Notes: generated by a model not told the origin, from the letters alone. Numbered from the stretch's first letter, positions 55,112-64,000 are shown. The stretch: 64,000 bases of DNA from Bacteroidota bacterium (GCA_030706745.1 JAUZNX010000002.1:310001-374000); one strand, 5' to 3'. Translations and numbers: made by a program.

Positions 55112-55609
55112 ATGAAGACGAACGATATCCTCACGTTATCGCTGAATCGTTTCGAGCAGCTTCGTTCGCTTGGTGAGAAGACGCTAGCACAGCTCGGCGA
55201 GGATGACATTCACTGGGCGCCGGACCCGGAATCGAATTCGATTGCGATCATCGTGCAGCACTTGCATGGCAACATGCTCTCGCGCTTCACAGACTTTCTG
55301 ACGACGGATGGCGAAAAGCCGAACCGTCATCGTGATGAGGAGTTCGTCGAGCAGCATCTTTCTCTTGCCGATCTAAAGCAACTATGGGGGGAAGGCTGGG
55401 ACTGCGTCTTCACGGCGATCCATCCGCTGACCGAAATCGATCTGTCTCGTGAAGTCTTTATCCGCAATGAGTTGCTCACGGTACTGGAGGCCATTCTGCG
55501 GCAGCTTAGCCATTATGCCTACCATGTAGGACAGATGGTCTATATCGGGAAACACTGCAAAGGGAATGAGTGGAAGACGCTTTCTATTCCAAAACCTGAA
55601 TTACGCTGA
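55112..55609 (+). CDS. DinB-like/DUF1572 protein
   Basis: 165 residues, four-helix bundle. Metal-binding histidines of the DinB fold are placed as usual: IIVQHLHGNMLSRF early and LRQLSHYAYHVGQMVYIGK late. It resembles DUF1572 and bacillithiol-transferase-like proteins. The reaction is unknown; many relatives are stress-linked thiol or nickel-dependent enzymes. It lies 9 nt after the CBM9-like gene. Its stop is followed by a repeated ATTACGCTGA word. Confidence 0.82.
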   Translation: MKTNDILTLSLNRFEQLRSLGEKTLAQLGEDDIHWAPDPESNSIAIIVQHLHGNMLSRFTDFLTTDGEKPNRHRDEEFVEQHLSLADLKQLWGEGWDCVFTAIHPLTEIDLSREVFIRNELLTVLEAILRQLSHYAYHVGQMVYIGKHCKGNEWKTLSIPKPELR

Positions 55610-55769
55610 TTAAGGTGGATTACGCTGACGATTATTCGGATTTAGAATAACACAATCCGACATAGCGAATTCGATTACAGAGAAGTTGCGACTCAGCGCC
55701 CAAACTCAATCGAGCATGTCGTCCGCGTAGTCCGACCAAATCCGCGGAATCCCTGGTTCTCAATCTGTG

Positions 55770-55851
55770 TGCGGGAGGGGGGACTTGAACCCCCACGCCT
55801 CGCGGCGCTACCACCTCAAAGTAGTGCGTCTGCCAATTTCGCCACTCCCGC
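55770..55851 (-). tRNA. tRNA-Leu (anticodon GAG)
   Basis: On the minus strand the gene starts GCGGGAGTGGCG and ends CTCCCGC plus A; acceptor arms GCGGGAG and CTCCCGC pair fully. The anticodon arm CTACT-TTGAGGT-GGTAG gives GAG. A long variable arm (GCGCCGCGAGGCGT) and TTCAAGTC T-loop fit class II tRNA-Leu. CCA is not encoded. It reads CUC and CUU. Confidence 0.95.
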
Positions 55852-56332
55852 GCCCTTTTACAAATGCCCTCCTTGCCGAGGCCTCGAATTGAGCGGGTGC
55901 AAAACTGTCAGTGTATCGTGCGGGTTCCGGCTGCATGGCGGTTTCGCTATATTTGAATGCTCGTTCGATGTTTGGTCAATTGATTTCCGCTGCCTGCACT
56001 TACCCAAATGCTCTGCTCTATTGTCCTGCCACGGAGTGTGATCGAGTGTCTCGAATTCGATGCATCAATTCCGGATTAATTGGCTGTCAGAATTCCGGCG
56101 GGCGATTTGAAACTCTTTACTTCTCTTAACGTTTCCTCATTCGTTGGTTAGCGCAGGCTAGCCACAGTACCCTCGTAACGCCACAGCGCATCTAATCAAG
56201 GCCTATAGACGATTTCTACGAATTCAGAAACGTACTGAACGGACATCCGTTCTGGTTCAGGGAAAGATCACAGAAGGCTCACCCGCTAACGGGCGGATTC
56301 TGGTCTGTATTCGAAACGAGAAATTGTCGGTC
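55852..56332. other. Intergenic region between tRNA-Leu and porU
   Basis: About 480 nt. It holds a TATATTTG box at 55948-55955 on the plus strand and a GAACGGA/TCCGTTC hairpin near 56239. The distance from box to porU is about 380 nt, so either a long leader or an unannotated small RNA is possible. No convincing ORF. Confidence 0.5.
55948..55955 (+). promoter_or_regulatory. TAnnTTTG promoter box (TATATTTG)
   Basis: Best promoter candidate upstream of porU, though distant. Confidence 0.4.
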
Positions 56333-59300
56333 ATGTCACACCAATTGCATCGTGCTTACCGGTTCAGCCATGTGCTGAAGCGTTTCGCTGTGCTTGCGAT
56401 TCTTTTCGCGAGCTCGCCGAGCGCATTCGCGCAATCGCCGGTGGCCACAGGTTCGAGCAAGTATTTCGAGCTGCTTTCGGTAACCCCGAGTGAAGTTGTT
56501 GTACGCATTGCGCCACAATACCAAACCTATACGGTGGTTGGCACGACAGGCCAAGCGTTCACGGAAGTAACCGTTCGGGGCGGTTCCGCCACCGATTCGG
56601 TCGGTGCTCCGGAGCTTATGCGCTTGGAGTTACCGCTGCTGGCTCCCAACCGCAATCCCGCAACGATCGAAGTCCTCGATCAAAAGCTGGACGTCATACC
56701 TAATATCGATCTTGCGCCGGTCCCGTCTTACACCAAGTCGGATGGCGATTACCGCGCACAGTATTCGATTATCTCGGAGCGGTATTTCGCACCTCGAGCA
56801 TTCGAGTTGTTCTCGGCCCAGCCAATCCGGCTCTTTCGCACCGCGTACATGGAGCGCGTTGTCGTAAACCCGATTCAATATGATGCCAACTCGCGGACGC
56901 TCACGCGGCTCCGTTCGTTGACATTACGAATTCGCCTTGGTTCTGCTCTGTCGGCAAGCCAATCCGTGACGCCAGTGTCTCGTTCAGAAGCCGAGTTGTA
57001 CCGAAGCATTTTTGTGAATGGCTCCGAGGCGGAATTGTATCGGGCCGCCGAACATGAATGGACATCAGCCCGTCCACTGGGTCAGACGGGACATAAGGCG
57101 CTCGCGGCTTCCGATGGACAATGGCTTCAGGTTGAAACCACCGATGAAGGGATCTATCGCATCTCCGCCCAGGACCTCGCCAATGCCGGCATCACCGGGG
57201 CGATCGATACCGGCAGCATCGAGCTATTTGGTGTCGGTGGTGATATGCTCAGCGAGCGCGTCACGAGTTCAACGGGTGAATGGCTGGCATGCCCGTTCGA
57301 ACTCCACCTCCAAAACGGTCAGTTTCGCGATCTCTACTTTTACGCACCCGGGGTAACGGTTTGGAAGTACAGTGGGGAAGAGCTTAATGTGGATGGGTTG
57401 TATCACACGATAAATCCTTATACCTCGACCGGACATTTTCTTCTCAAAGTTGGTGGCAACCGGCTTGGACCAGCATTGAGAGTGCAGCTCGGGCCAGATT
57501 CTCTATCCGGGACACCCGAGCCGCGCAATTATGTTTTTTCCGCCATTTCGCACGAGGTCGAGTCACAGCTTGAGAATCTCTATAACTGGGGACGCGAACT
57601 CCTTGGCGAGAAAATCACACGCAGTGATGTCGGTCCGCTCCAAATTTCGATCAATCCTCCGGGCTATCTTCCGGATTCTACCACAATCCGTGTTGCCTAC
57701 GACGCGAATATTTCGACGGCAATCCAGAATGCGGGTTCGGTTGCAGTGACAATAAATGGCCAGCAGGTCGGGACGGTGCCAGCCAGTACAATTCCGCTCG
57801 GTGCTGTCCTCGTGCGTAATTGGGACAATGCACAGACTGTTCCACCATCGCTCGGTTCGGGGCCGTTTAACGTTGGATTGACCTTTGCGAGTAGTGATAT
57901 TTCGGCATGGGCCCGGCTCGATTTTATTGAATTCATGTATCGCCGATCGACGACCGTTGGGTCCGCCGAGATTCCGTTCTTTATCCTGAACACCAAGCAG
58001 GCGTTCACCACACAATTTCAAAACGCGGCCGGTGGCGAACTTTGGGATGTGACATCCGGTACCATCCCGCGTGTGTTGGCGACGGCGACCGGCGACGTTC
58101 TTGCCGCGGATATGCAGGGTATCTCAGGGAAGATGCGGCGGTTGATTGCATGCTCCCCGCAGTCGATGCTCACTGCGAAGCTGACCAAGACCAGCACTCC
58201 CACACTCCGTGAGACGATCGGCCAAACAGGCGCCGAAGAGATCATTCTTGCACCAAACGATCTATTAAGTCAAGCACAGAAGCTCCGGGCGCTTCGCGAG
58301 CAGGGCGGTGATGCCACAGAAGCAATGAGTGCGGCAGTCGTCAATATCGAGGATGTCTATCGAGAATTTGGGTACGGCTCCCGCGATCTTACGGCCATTC
58401 GAGACTTCATGTCCTACACGCTCCGTCATGGGACTACAAATAAAGTCCACTATTTGCTTCTCTTGGGCGGAGGACATTGCGATTATCAGCAACGGATTGC
58501 GAGTATCCCAAACTATATTCCGGTATATGAGGTACTCCCCGCGCAAAATCTAGCATCCTACCGTGAGCAGGCGCCTTCCGATCCTTTTCCGTTTCCGGAT
58601 GATTCGTACTATGGCCGGCTGGTTGATTCGACTGCGGCGAATGGGCGCATTATAGATGTGGCGGTTGGCCGAGTTTCCGCGCGGACCCCGGATGATGCTG
58701 ATGCTTTTGTTTCCAAGGCGATCCACTATGAACATAGCAGCGATTCCGGTTCCTGGCGTTCGATAGCTACATTCCTCGCGGATGATCGGATATACGATCA
58801 ACAGGATTGCGATCCTATCGATCATCTTGGGGATTCGGAAGCGGAGGAGAAGGAATTGCAGGACCGGCTGCTCGTTCGCAAGATTTATGATGTGAGCTAT
58901 CCAGTCCAGCAGACTTCCAATGGCAGAAAGCAACCAGAAGTCGAGCAAGCGATTATCGCCGCCATGAACCAGGGGAACGTGCTCTTCTCCTTCATTGGGC
59001 ACGGCAATCCGAATGTCTGGACGCACGAGGGTGTGCTCAATGTTCCATCGACGATTGACAAATTCAATAATTTCGATCGGCTTCCGTATCTCACCACCGC
59101 AACCTGCGATTTTAGCGAGTACGACAATTTTGCAGCTCCGGTTGCTGGTGGCGTTCAGTTTCTTCTAAAGCCGGATGGTGGCGCAATCGGTCTGCTCGGA
59201 ACCTCCCGTTCCGTAACTGGCGGTGACCCTTTGCCGACCGCGTTTTATTCGAGACTGTTCGGTCCGAGCCCCGAGAGTGGCTTCGGTACCTCGAGTGTTG

Positions 59301-60496
59301 GCGATGCCCTGATCTACGGTAAGTTGATGTGCACGTCAGAAAATCTTCCAATCTATTTTTTGCTGGGCGACCCGGCGCAACGACTGTTGCTGCCAGGGCG
59401 GTACGTGAGTTTCGATAGTCTGAACGGGACGTCCCTCACTTCGAATGCAATCCAGCTCCCGGCACTTTCGCAAGCGCGGATCAGTGGCCGGATTTTGCTC
59501 GGCGATGGAACCGCCCTGCGGCCCGATGGCACATTCAACGGCACGGTGACGATCACCTTGTATGACGCTCCCACGGAGGAACATGCCACGACTGTGTGTC
59601 CTGGAACTGGCCGAATCTGGCCGGACGCCTATTCTGTTGAAGGACCAATTCTCTACCGTGGTGTGGCCACTGTTCGTAATGGACAGTTCTCCGCGACATT
59701 CATCGTTCCGAAGGATGTCAAACTGGATTCCTTACCGGCCAAGCTTTCCGGCTATGCCTTTTCGGACGATGGGCGGAGTGCGCTTGGCGATATGCACAAT
59801 CTTCAACTTGTTGCGCCTACGACCCGTGCCGATGTCGGAGATACGGCTGGTCCGGCTCTCGCCGTGTACATCGGCACTCGGGCCTTCCGAAGTGGAGATG
59901 CGGTTTCCAAACATTCCACCGCAATCGTTGACATTAATACACTTCATGGTCTGAATACCTCTACTGCCAGTGTCGGGCACAGTTTTGTCGCCTGGGTGGA
60001 TGCAGCGCAGGACTCTGCGATCGACATGGCGTCCACCTATGTTTCGAAGCAGGATGATTATAGGTCCGGGACGAGCGTGCACCCAATCGAATTGCCGGCC
60101 GGACATCACACGCTGCATGTCCGCGCCTTCGATACGTATGACAATCCGAGCTTTGCATCCGTCGATTTTGTGGCAATGAATGAGGATCCGTACCATCTGT
60201 ACCAGGTTTCAGTCTGGCCGGATCCATTGTTCGATCATACCACATTCAGTTTTACGCAGCCGGGCCATGCTGGCAGCTTAGTTGAAATTACATTATCGAT
60301 CTATACCCCGGACGCACGACAAATGAGGACGATCACAATGCAGACTCGAGAGAGTGCAATTGACATCCCGTGGGATGGCCGCGACAATGCCGGGAACACG
60401 GTCGCCAATGGCGTGTATGTGTTCTCCATTGCTGCGCGCAATCTCGATGATGGGACCTCCACGGAGGCCACCGGTAAGTGTGTCGTTGCTCGCTAA
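56333..60496 (+). CDS. porU: Type IX secretion system sortase PorU
   Basis: 1387 residues. I chose ATG 56333 over TTG 56324. A signal peptide (FAVLAILFASSPSAFAQ) is followed by a long N-terminal beta region. The C25 gingipain-type peptidase domain (about 650-1020) has LLLLGGGHCDY, then SFIGHGNPNVWTHE with catalytic His890, and TTATCDFSEYDN with Cys925. PorU cleaves the C-terminal signal from type IX cargo and attaches A-LPS. The end has a FlgD-like module (IPWDGRDNAGNTVANGVYVFSI). porV follows after 30 nt, the usual order. Confidence 0.92.
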   Translation: MSHQLHRAYRFSHVLKRFAVLAILFASSPSAFAQSPVATGSSKYFELLSVTPSEVVVRIAPQYQTYTVVGTTGQAFTEVTVRGGSATDSVGAPELMRLELPLLAPNRNPATIEVLDQKLDVIPNIDLAPVPSYTKSDGDYRAQYSIISERYFAPRAFELFSAQPIRLFRTAYMERVVVNPIQYDANSRTLTRLRSLTLRIRLGSALSASQSVTPVSRSEAELYRSIFVNGSEAELYRAAEHEWTSARPLGQTGHKALAASDGQWLQVETTDEGIYRISAQDLANAGITGAIDTGSIELFGVGGDMLSERVTSSTGEWLACPFELHLQNGQFRDLYFYAPGVTVWKYSGEELNVDGLYHTINPYTSTGHFLLKVGGNRLGPALRVQLGPDSLSGTPEPRNYVFSAISHEVESQLENLYNWGRELLGEKITRSDVGPLQISINPPGYLPDSTTIRVAYDANISTAIQNAGSVAVTINGQQVGTVPASTIPLGAVLVRNWDNAQTVPPSLGSGPFNVGLTFASSDISAWARLDFIEFMYRRSTTVGSAEIPFFILNTKQAFTTQFQNAAGGELWDVTSGTIPRVLATATGDVLAADMQGISGKMRRLIACSPQSMLTAKLTKTSTPTLRETIGQTGAEEIILAPNDLLSQAQKLRALREQGGDATEAMSAAVVNIEDVYREFGYGSRDLTAIRDFMSYTLRHGTTNKVHYLLLLGGGHCDYQQRIASIPNYIPVYEVLPAQNLASYREQAPSDPFPFPDDSYYGRLVDSTAANGRIIDVAVGRVSARTPDDADAFVSKAIHYEHSSDSGSWRSIATFLADDRIYDQQDCDPIDHLGDSEAEEKELQDRLLVRKIYDVSYPVQQTSNGRKQPEVEQAIIAAMNQGNVLFSFIGHGNPNVWTHEGVLNVPSTIDKFNNFDRLPYLTTATCDFSEYDNFAAPVAGGVQFLLKPDGGAIGLLGTSRSVTGGDPLPTAFYSRLFGPSPESGFGTSSVGDALIYGKLMCTSENLPIYFLLGDPAQRLLLPGRYVSFDSLNGTSLTSNAIQLPALSQARISGRILLGDGTALRPDGTFNGTVTITLYDAPTEEHATTVCPGTGRIWPDAYSVEGPILYRGVATVRNGQFSATFIVPKDVKLDSLPAKLSGYAFSDDGRSALGDMHNLQLVAPTTRADVGDTAGPALAVYIGTRAFRSGDAVSKHSTAIVDINTLHGLNTSTASVGHSFVAWVDAAQDSAIDMASTYVSKQDDYRSGTSVHPIELPAGHHTLHVRAFDTYDNPSFASVDFVAMNEDPYHLYQVSVWPDPLFDHTTFSFTQPGHAGSLVEITLSIYTPDARQMRTITMQTRESAIDIPWDGRDNAGNTVANGVYVFSIAARNLDDGTSTEATGKCVVAR

Positions 60497-60526
60497 CGAG
60501 GTAAACAGTTTTAGAGGAATAAGAGG

Positions 60527-61633
60527 ATGTATTTTAGAAAGCAAACACGGATGAATCGATTACATTGGGGATTGGCGCTATTGGCCGCCTCGCTCGCACT
60601 GCCAGTTGTCAGCGCGGCTCAGACTACCTCCACCGCAGTGCCATTTATGCTTATCGCGCCCGATGCCCGCGCCAGCGGAATGGGTGATGTCGGCACAGGG
60701 ACGCCGGAAGATGTCGGAGCCATTTACTGGAATCCAGCGGGTCTGGCATTCCAGACGGGCAAATCCGTTTCCATGACCCACTCGCAATGGTTGCCACAGT
60801 TCAACCAGAGCGATCTCTTCTACGATTATCTGAACTTTAAGTGGAATGACTCGGAGAAATTTGGTGGGACGATCGGCGCAAGCATCGTCTTTCTCAATCT
60901 CGGTGAGTTCATCTATACAACCGAGAACTCGCCCGACCCGCAAGGGACGTTCCACTCGTTCGAATATGCGGTCACGGTCGCGTATGCCACAAAACTCTCC
61001 GAGGACTGGAGCTTCGGCGGTTCGCTCCGATACATCCAGTCTACGCTCTCGACCTTACATGTGGCAAACGAACGGACCGGTGGAGTTGGCCGATCGGTAT
61101 CCTTCGACCTTTCTGCGCTCTGGAAACCCGATTCGACCTATGTGGATGGTATCGGAAATGCGCTTGAAGTGGGATTCAATCTGGCGGACATTGGCCCGAA
61201 GATCCGTTACGTCGATGCGTTGCAGGCTGATCCGCTGCCAACAGAATTGCGCGTCGGCGCCTCATATAAACTTTATAAGGACGAATACAACGAATTGACG
61301 ATTGCTTCCGATGTGGCCAAGCTGTTGGTGCATCGCGATCCGACCAGCCAGTTCTCCGATCCATTACCGAAATCCTTTATTACGGCATGGGATGATAGCA
61401 CATCGCACTCGTTCATGTGGTCCAACGGCATCGAATACTGGTACGATCAGTTGGTTGCTCTCCGTGCCGGGTATTATGATGAAGGATCACATGTCGGTGG
61501 GCGGAATTATCTGACATTCGGCGCCGGTCTTCGCTATGATGCGTATCAGTTCGATTTCAGCTATATCGATACGTTCAATCAAGATCATCCGCTAGCGAAT
61601 ACCCTGCGTTTTACGCTCGGGATTAAGTGGTAG
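60527..61633 (+). CDS. porV: PorV/PorQ-family outer membrane protein
   Basis: 368 residues of the FadL-like 14-strand barrel type. After a signal peptide (LALLAASLALPVVSAAQ) it starts AVPFMLIAPDARASGMGDVG, then GAIYWNPAGLAF, the classic PorV N-terminal block. It ends LRFTLGIKW. PorV shuttles cargo from the SprA translocon to the PorU attachment complex. An AGAGGA site lies 8 nt before ATG 60527. It is co-transcribed with porU. Confidence 0.93.
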   Translation: MYFRKQTRMNRLHWGLALLAASLALPVVSAAQTTSTAVPFMLIAPDARASGMGDVGTGTPEDVGAIYWNPAGLAFQTGKSVSMTHSQWLPQFNQSDLFYDYLNFKWNDSEKFGGTIGASIVFLNLGEFIYTTENSPDPQGTFHSFEYAVTVAYATKLSEDWSFGGSLRYIQSTLSTLHVANERTGGVGRSVSFDLSALWKPDSTYVDGIGNALEVGFNLADIGPKIRYVDALQADPLPTELRVGASYKLYKDEYNELTIASDVAKLLVHRDPTSQFSDPLPKSFITAWDDSTSHSFMWSNGIEYWYDQLVALRAGYYDEGSHVGGRNYLTFGAGLRYDAYQFDFSYIDTFNQDHPLANTLRFTLGIKW

Positions 61634-61644
61634 ATCGGTTCAAT

Positions 61645-61671
61645 AACCCTCGCCAACTTAAGGCGAGGGTT
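61645..61671 (+). terminator. Hairpin between porV and the next gene
   Basis: AACCCTCGCC (61645-61654) with GGCGAGGGTT (61662-61671), 7-nt loop, 12 nt after porV's stop. No T-run follows, so it may reduce rather than stop readthrough. Confidence 0.6.
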
Positions 61672-61686
61672 GGCCGTAACCCTACA

Positions 61687-62547
61687 ATGTTCTCAGCGCG
61701 CCGGCTTGCTTGCCTCTCGGTCTTCCTCTTCGTGGGTTGTTCTGGGCTGGCATTCGCTCAGCCAGTTTCGCGGACTGTCATGGCGAGTTATGCGCTCAAC
61801 AGTGTCCAGCGAGTGCCACGCCCGGTTACGGTCCCAATGTTTGTAGCAGCGAAGGCGTATGATGGGTCTCATAAGAGTCCATTCCTCGCCGCTGGTTTGT
61901 CCTTCCTAATACCGGGTCTCGGAGAGTATTACTGTGGCGAACAGATCTGGCGCGGTCTTATCTTTACCGGCCTTGAAGTTGGTTTGTGGGTTGAATATGC
62001 TCACTTCATCAATGAATTCAATGACTCTACGACAGCCTTCCGTTCATATTCGGATGCACATTGGAGCAAAGGACGGTATGCCAGCTCATTGGACACACAG
62101 TTGGTACTGTACCAACTCAAACCAATTGCTGACTCGACCGATTGCGCGAGCATCAATCGCGCCGAGGCGCAACTCGATAGTCTTGGTAATCTTTCCGTGA
62201 ATCCTGTTTCCAGCCTGAACGATATGGGACATCGCCTCGCGTGCAGCGACATTCAGCAATACTACGAAATGATTTCGAAATACAGGCAGTATCTTCCCGG
62301 CTGGGATGCTGTATCGAGTTGGAATGAAGCTGCTGCCAAGAGTGGTCGCATGAACGATACGTATGGCTTGGCCCAGACCATGGTCTGGGGAGTTATCATC
62401 AATCATGTCCTTTCAGCCGTGGATGCCGCATTGCTTGCGAGCGATCACAACTCGAAGCTTCGGCTCCATGGCGATCTACTACTCAAATCCAATCCTAATG
62501 GCTCACTTGGTTATGTCCCAACAGCGAATGTATCTCTGACCTTCTGA
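61687..62547 (+). CDS. DUF5683-like membrane-associated protein
   Basis: 286 residues from ATG 61687 (the frame opens at 61627 through the hairpin). A signal peptide (LACLSVFLFVGCSGLAFAQ) is followed by SPFLAAGLSFLIPGLGEYYCG and QIWRGLIFTGLEVGLWVEY, a Gly-rich hydrophobic motif like that of DUF5683 proteins. The rest is soluble, with two Cys (DCAS, LACSD) perhaps in a disulfide. Function unknown; its position after porUV suggests a cell-envelope role. Confidence 0.65.
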   Translation: MFSARRLACLSVFLFVGCSGLAFAQPVSRTVMASYALNSVQRVPRPVTVPMFVAAKAYDGSHKSPFLAAGLSFLIPGLGEYYCGEQIWRGLIFTGLEVGLWVEYAHFINEFNDSTTAFRSYSDAHWSKGRYASSLDTQLVLYQLKPIADSTDCASINRAEAQLDSLGNLSVNPVSSLNDMGHRLACSDIQQYYEMISKYRQYLPGWDAVSSWNEAAAKSGRMNDTYGLAQTMVWGVIINHVLSAVDAALLASDHNSKLRLHGDLLLKSNPNGSLGYVPTANVSLTF

Positions 62548-62689
62548 TTCGCATCCTGATCCTACGGTCGAGCATAATACGGCAGAGCCTGTCTTTTTCG
62601 GCGCGTCTATTGTGTCTGACTCTGTGTCGAGCAGAGCGCAGTGTTTCGCTTTGCCCTAAAATCTCACATTGAACAGGAGAATCCACACT

Positions 62690-63754
62690 ATGCTACCACA
62701 ATCCTACAAACAATATCTACCAGCGTCCGTGGCGTTGCTCATGGCAGCGTTTTTTTTCTCATCGTGTAAGAGTGACACCACAAGCACAACCGATCCACTC
62801 GCTTATCAGGCGACCGTTCTTGTCTCGGATACAGCCGGGTTTGGAGCGGCAAGGACAGACCCCAATCTCCTGAATGCCTGGGGCATTGCGGTTCTGGGCG
62901 ATGGGTCCTTCGTGGTTGCTGCGAACCATGATAGCTCCGCGCTACGGTATGATCGAACAGGTCAATCAGTGGGCGATGCGATTGCAATTCCAGCGCCAGA
63001 TCATGCAACGGGTGGTTCTCCGAGCGGGGCGATCGTCAATACAACGAGTGACTTCAATGGCGCGAAGGTTATCTTTGCAACCGAAGATGGTATTCTCGCA
63101 ACCTGGAGTGGCGGCAGCAGCGCAACGAAGGTCACCACTCCTGGAGACTCGACGTCATTCAAGGGTCTTGCGATTGCAAGTGTGGGGACGGTCAATTACG
63201 TTTATGCCACAGATTTTATGGAAGACAAAGTTATTGTCTTCGATAAGAATTTCCAGCCGGTTGGGATTACGCTCTCCGATCCAGCGATTCCATCCGGTAT
63301 TTCCGGTTATGGACCCTTTGGCATTGCCAATATTGGCGGAATGCTCTATGTCACATATGCTCATCACAAACCGTTTCCAGATAATGGAGATGATTTGGCG
63401 GGTGCAGGCAATGGTTACGTAGATGTGTTCAATCCAAACGGCACGCTTGTTAAACGCTTCGCGACTCAAGGTACCCTTAATTCGCCTTGGGCGGTGACAA
63501 TGGCAGGCTCTGGATTTGGCTCGTTCAAGAATGCAATCCTGATTGGAAATTTCGGTGATGGTGCTATCAATGCGTTCGATCAAAATGGCAGTTTTCTGGG
63601 GCAGATTACGGACAAGAATGGGACTCCTATTCTCATCAAAGGACTCTGGGGCCTTTCGTTCAACTTGAATGCGGGCGATCCAAACTTTCTTTATTTTGCC
63701 AGCGGCCCGGACGAGGAGAGCCACGGAACATTTGGTTACATTCAGTTGAAGTGA
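62690..63754 (+). CDS. TIGR03118-family lipoprotein
   Basis: 354 residues from ATG 62690; AGGAG lies about 10 nt upstream. The signal ends in a lipobox (AFFFSSCKSD), so it is lipid-anchored. The body has the repeating blades of the TIGR03118 family: LLNAWGIAVLGDGSFVVAAN, YVYATDFMEDKVIVFDKNFQ, then NGYVDVFNPNGTLVKRF and ILIGNFGDGAINAFD. It is a beta-propeller of unknown role. A strong terminator follows. Confidence 0.8.
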   Translation: MLPQSYKQYLPASVALLMAAFFFSSCKSDTTSTTDPLAYQATVLVSDTAGFGAARTDPNLLNAWGIAVLGDGSFVVAANHDSSALRYDRTGQSVGDAIAIPAPDHATGGSPSGAIVNTTSDFNGAKVIFATEDGILATWSGGSSATKVTTPGDSTSFKGLAIASVGTVNYVYATDFMEDKVIVFDKNFQPVGITLSDPAIPSGISGYGPFGIANIGGMLYVTYAHHKPFPDNGDDLAGAGNGYVDVFNPNGTLVKRFATQGTLNSPWAVTMAGSGFGSFKNAILIGNFGDGAINAFDQNGSFLGQITDKNGTPILIKGLWGLSFNLNAGDPNFLYFASGPDEESHGTFGYIQLK

Positions 63755-63785
63755 GTCGTGTAACATAACTCCTTGACATGGCATT

Positions 63786-63816
63786 AATACGGCGAGGGAT
63801 TTCCTTGCCGTATTTT
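63786..63816 (+). terminator. Hairpin terminator overlapping the dapB promoter
   Basis: 63786-63797 pairs with 63803-63814 (12 positions, one G-T) around a 5-nt loop and is followed by TTTG. Its right arm contains the TATTTTTG box of the next gene. Confidence 0.8.
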
Positions 63817-63818
63817 TG
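63811..63818 (+). promoter_or_regulatory. TAnnTTTG promoter box (TATTTTTG) of dapB
   Basis: Lies 5 nt before ATG 63824, within the terminator of the preceding gene. Confidence 0.65.
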
Positions 63819-63823
63819 CATCT

Positions 63824-64000
63824 ATGAGAATCGCACTCCTCGGGTTTGGTAAAATGGGCCACGAAGTGGAAGCCGCCGCCACTGCGGCCGGCCACGAAAT
63901 CGTTGCACGGTTCGATATCGATCGTCCGATCTCTGTGGACGCAATGCGCAAATCAGGGGCTCAAGTCGCGATCGACTTCAGTCAGCCAGATGCCGTGGAA
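63824..64000 (+). CDS. dapB: 4-hydroxy-tetrahydrodipicolinate reductase, 5' part
   Basis: 59 codons before the window ends. It opens MRIALLGFGKMGHEVEAAA, the Rossmann NAD(P)H loop of DapB, then VAIDFSQPDAV, the conserved substrate-side start (family: VxIDFSxP). DapB makes tetrahydrodipicolinate for lysine and diaminopimelate. The rest, with the catalytic His region, lies outside. Confidence 0.88.
   Translation, partial: MRIALLGFGKMGHEVEAAATAAGHEIVARFDIDRPISVDAMRKSGAQVAIDFSQPDAVE

Overview
The window looks like chromosome of a free-living bacterium of the Bacteroidota/Chlorobi (FCB) side of the tree, probably Ignavibacteria or Kapabacteria-like. This is an inference from several signs. There is a type IX secretion sortase (PorU) next to PorV. 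Many secreted proteins end in T9SS-type sorting domains. Promoter boxes match the Bacteroidota -7 element TAnnTTTG, and the EF-P tip loop reads HRTPGNLRAF, as I recall from Chlorobi. GC content is moderate (about 55 percent by eye). TGA is used as an ordinary stop throughout. Most of the window is core metabolism and information processing, mixed with lineage-specific secreted proteins.

Layout: 1-3.3 kb holds the end of a PD-(D/E)XK nuclease, a hybrid sensor kinase and thiamine pyrophosphokinase. 3.3-8.1 kb is an accessory stretch: a dispersed repeat, a LuxR-type HTH protein, a three-gene minus-strand operon with a phospholipase A2-like gene cut by an in-frame UGA, and a repeat-rich leader before a small unknown protein. 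8.1-12.4 kb has two T9SS cargo proteins, one a metalloprotease. 12.5-24 kb carries comF-uvrB, miaE, a TauE/DUF1634 pair, an FMN oxidoreductase with an M16 protease, accB-accC and efp. 24-27.4 kb holds secreted proteins, one of them frameshifted. 27.5-37.5 kb holds mutS2, a second biotin carboxylase, purL and a histidine kinase/sigma-54 regulator pair. 37.5-42.3 kb has surface proteins, a RAYT transposase in a cluster of REP hairpins, and gcvH. 42.3-53.6 kb holds tpiA-gatB behind a fused HicA-HicB gene, tandem duplicated secreted proteins, a glycosyltransferase, ddl and leuS. 53.6-64 kb has a CBM9-like secreted protein, a DinB-like protein, tRNA-Leu(GAG), porU-porV, a DUF5683-like protein, a TIGR03118 lipoprotein and the start of dapB.

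Working links: PorU and PorV process and export proteins with C-terminal sorting domains, and at least seven such proteins are encoded here. The kinase at 34.2 kb and the NtrC-type regulator at 36.1 kb form an overlapping two-gene signalling unit. accB-accC supply the biotin half of acetyl-CoA carboxylase. GatB, LeuS, EF-P, MiaE and tRNA-Leu serve translation.

The most unusual signals are: (1) the interrupted PLA2-like gene, whose UGA is followed by a strong predicted RNA hairpin; (2) HicA truncated by a frame-changing deletion and fused to HicB; (3) seven genes whose TAnnTTTG box lies 4-6 nt before the start codon, implying leaderless mRNAs; (4) several unrelated heptanucleotide tandem repeats between genes, one set forming a perfect 33-bp inverted repeat; (5) the RAYT/REP cluster.
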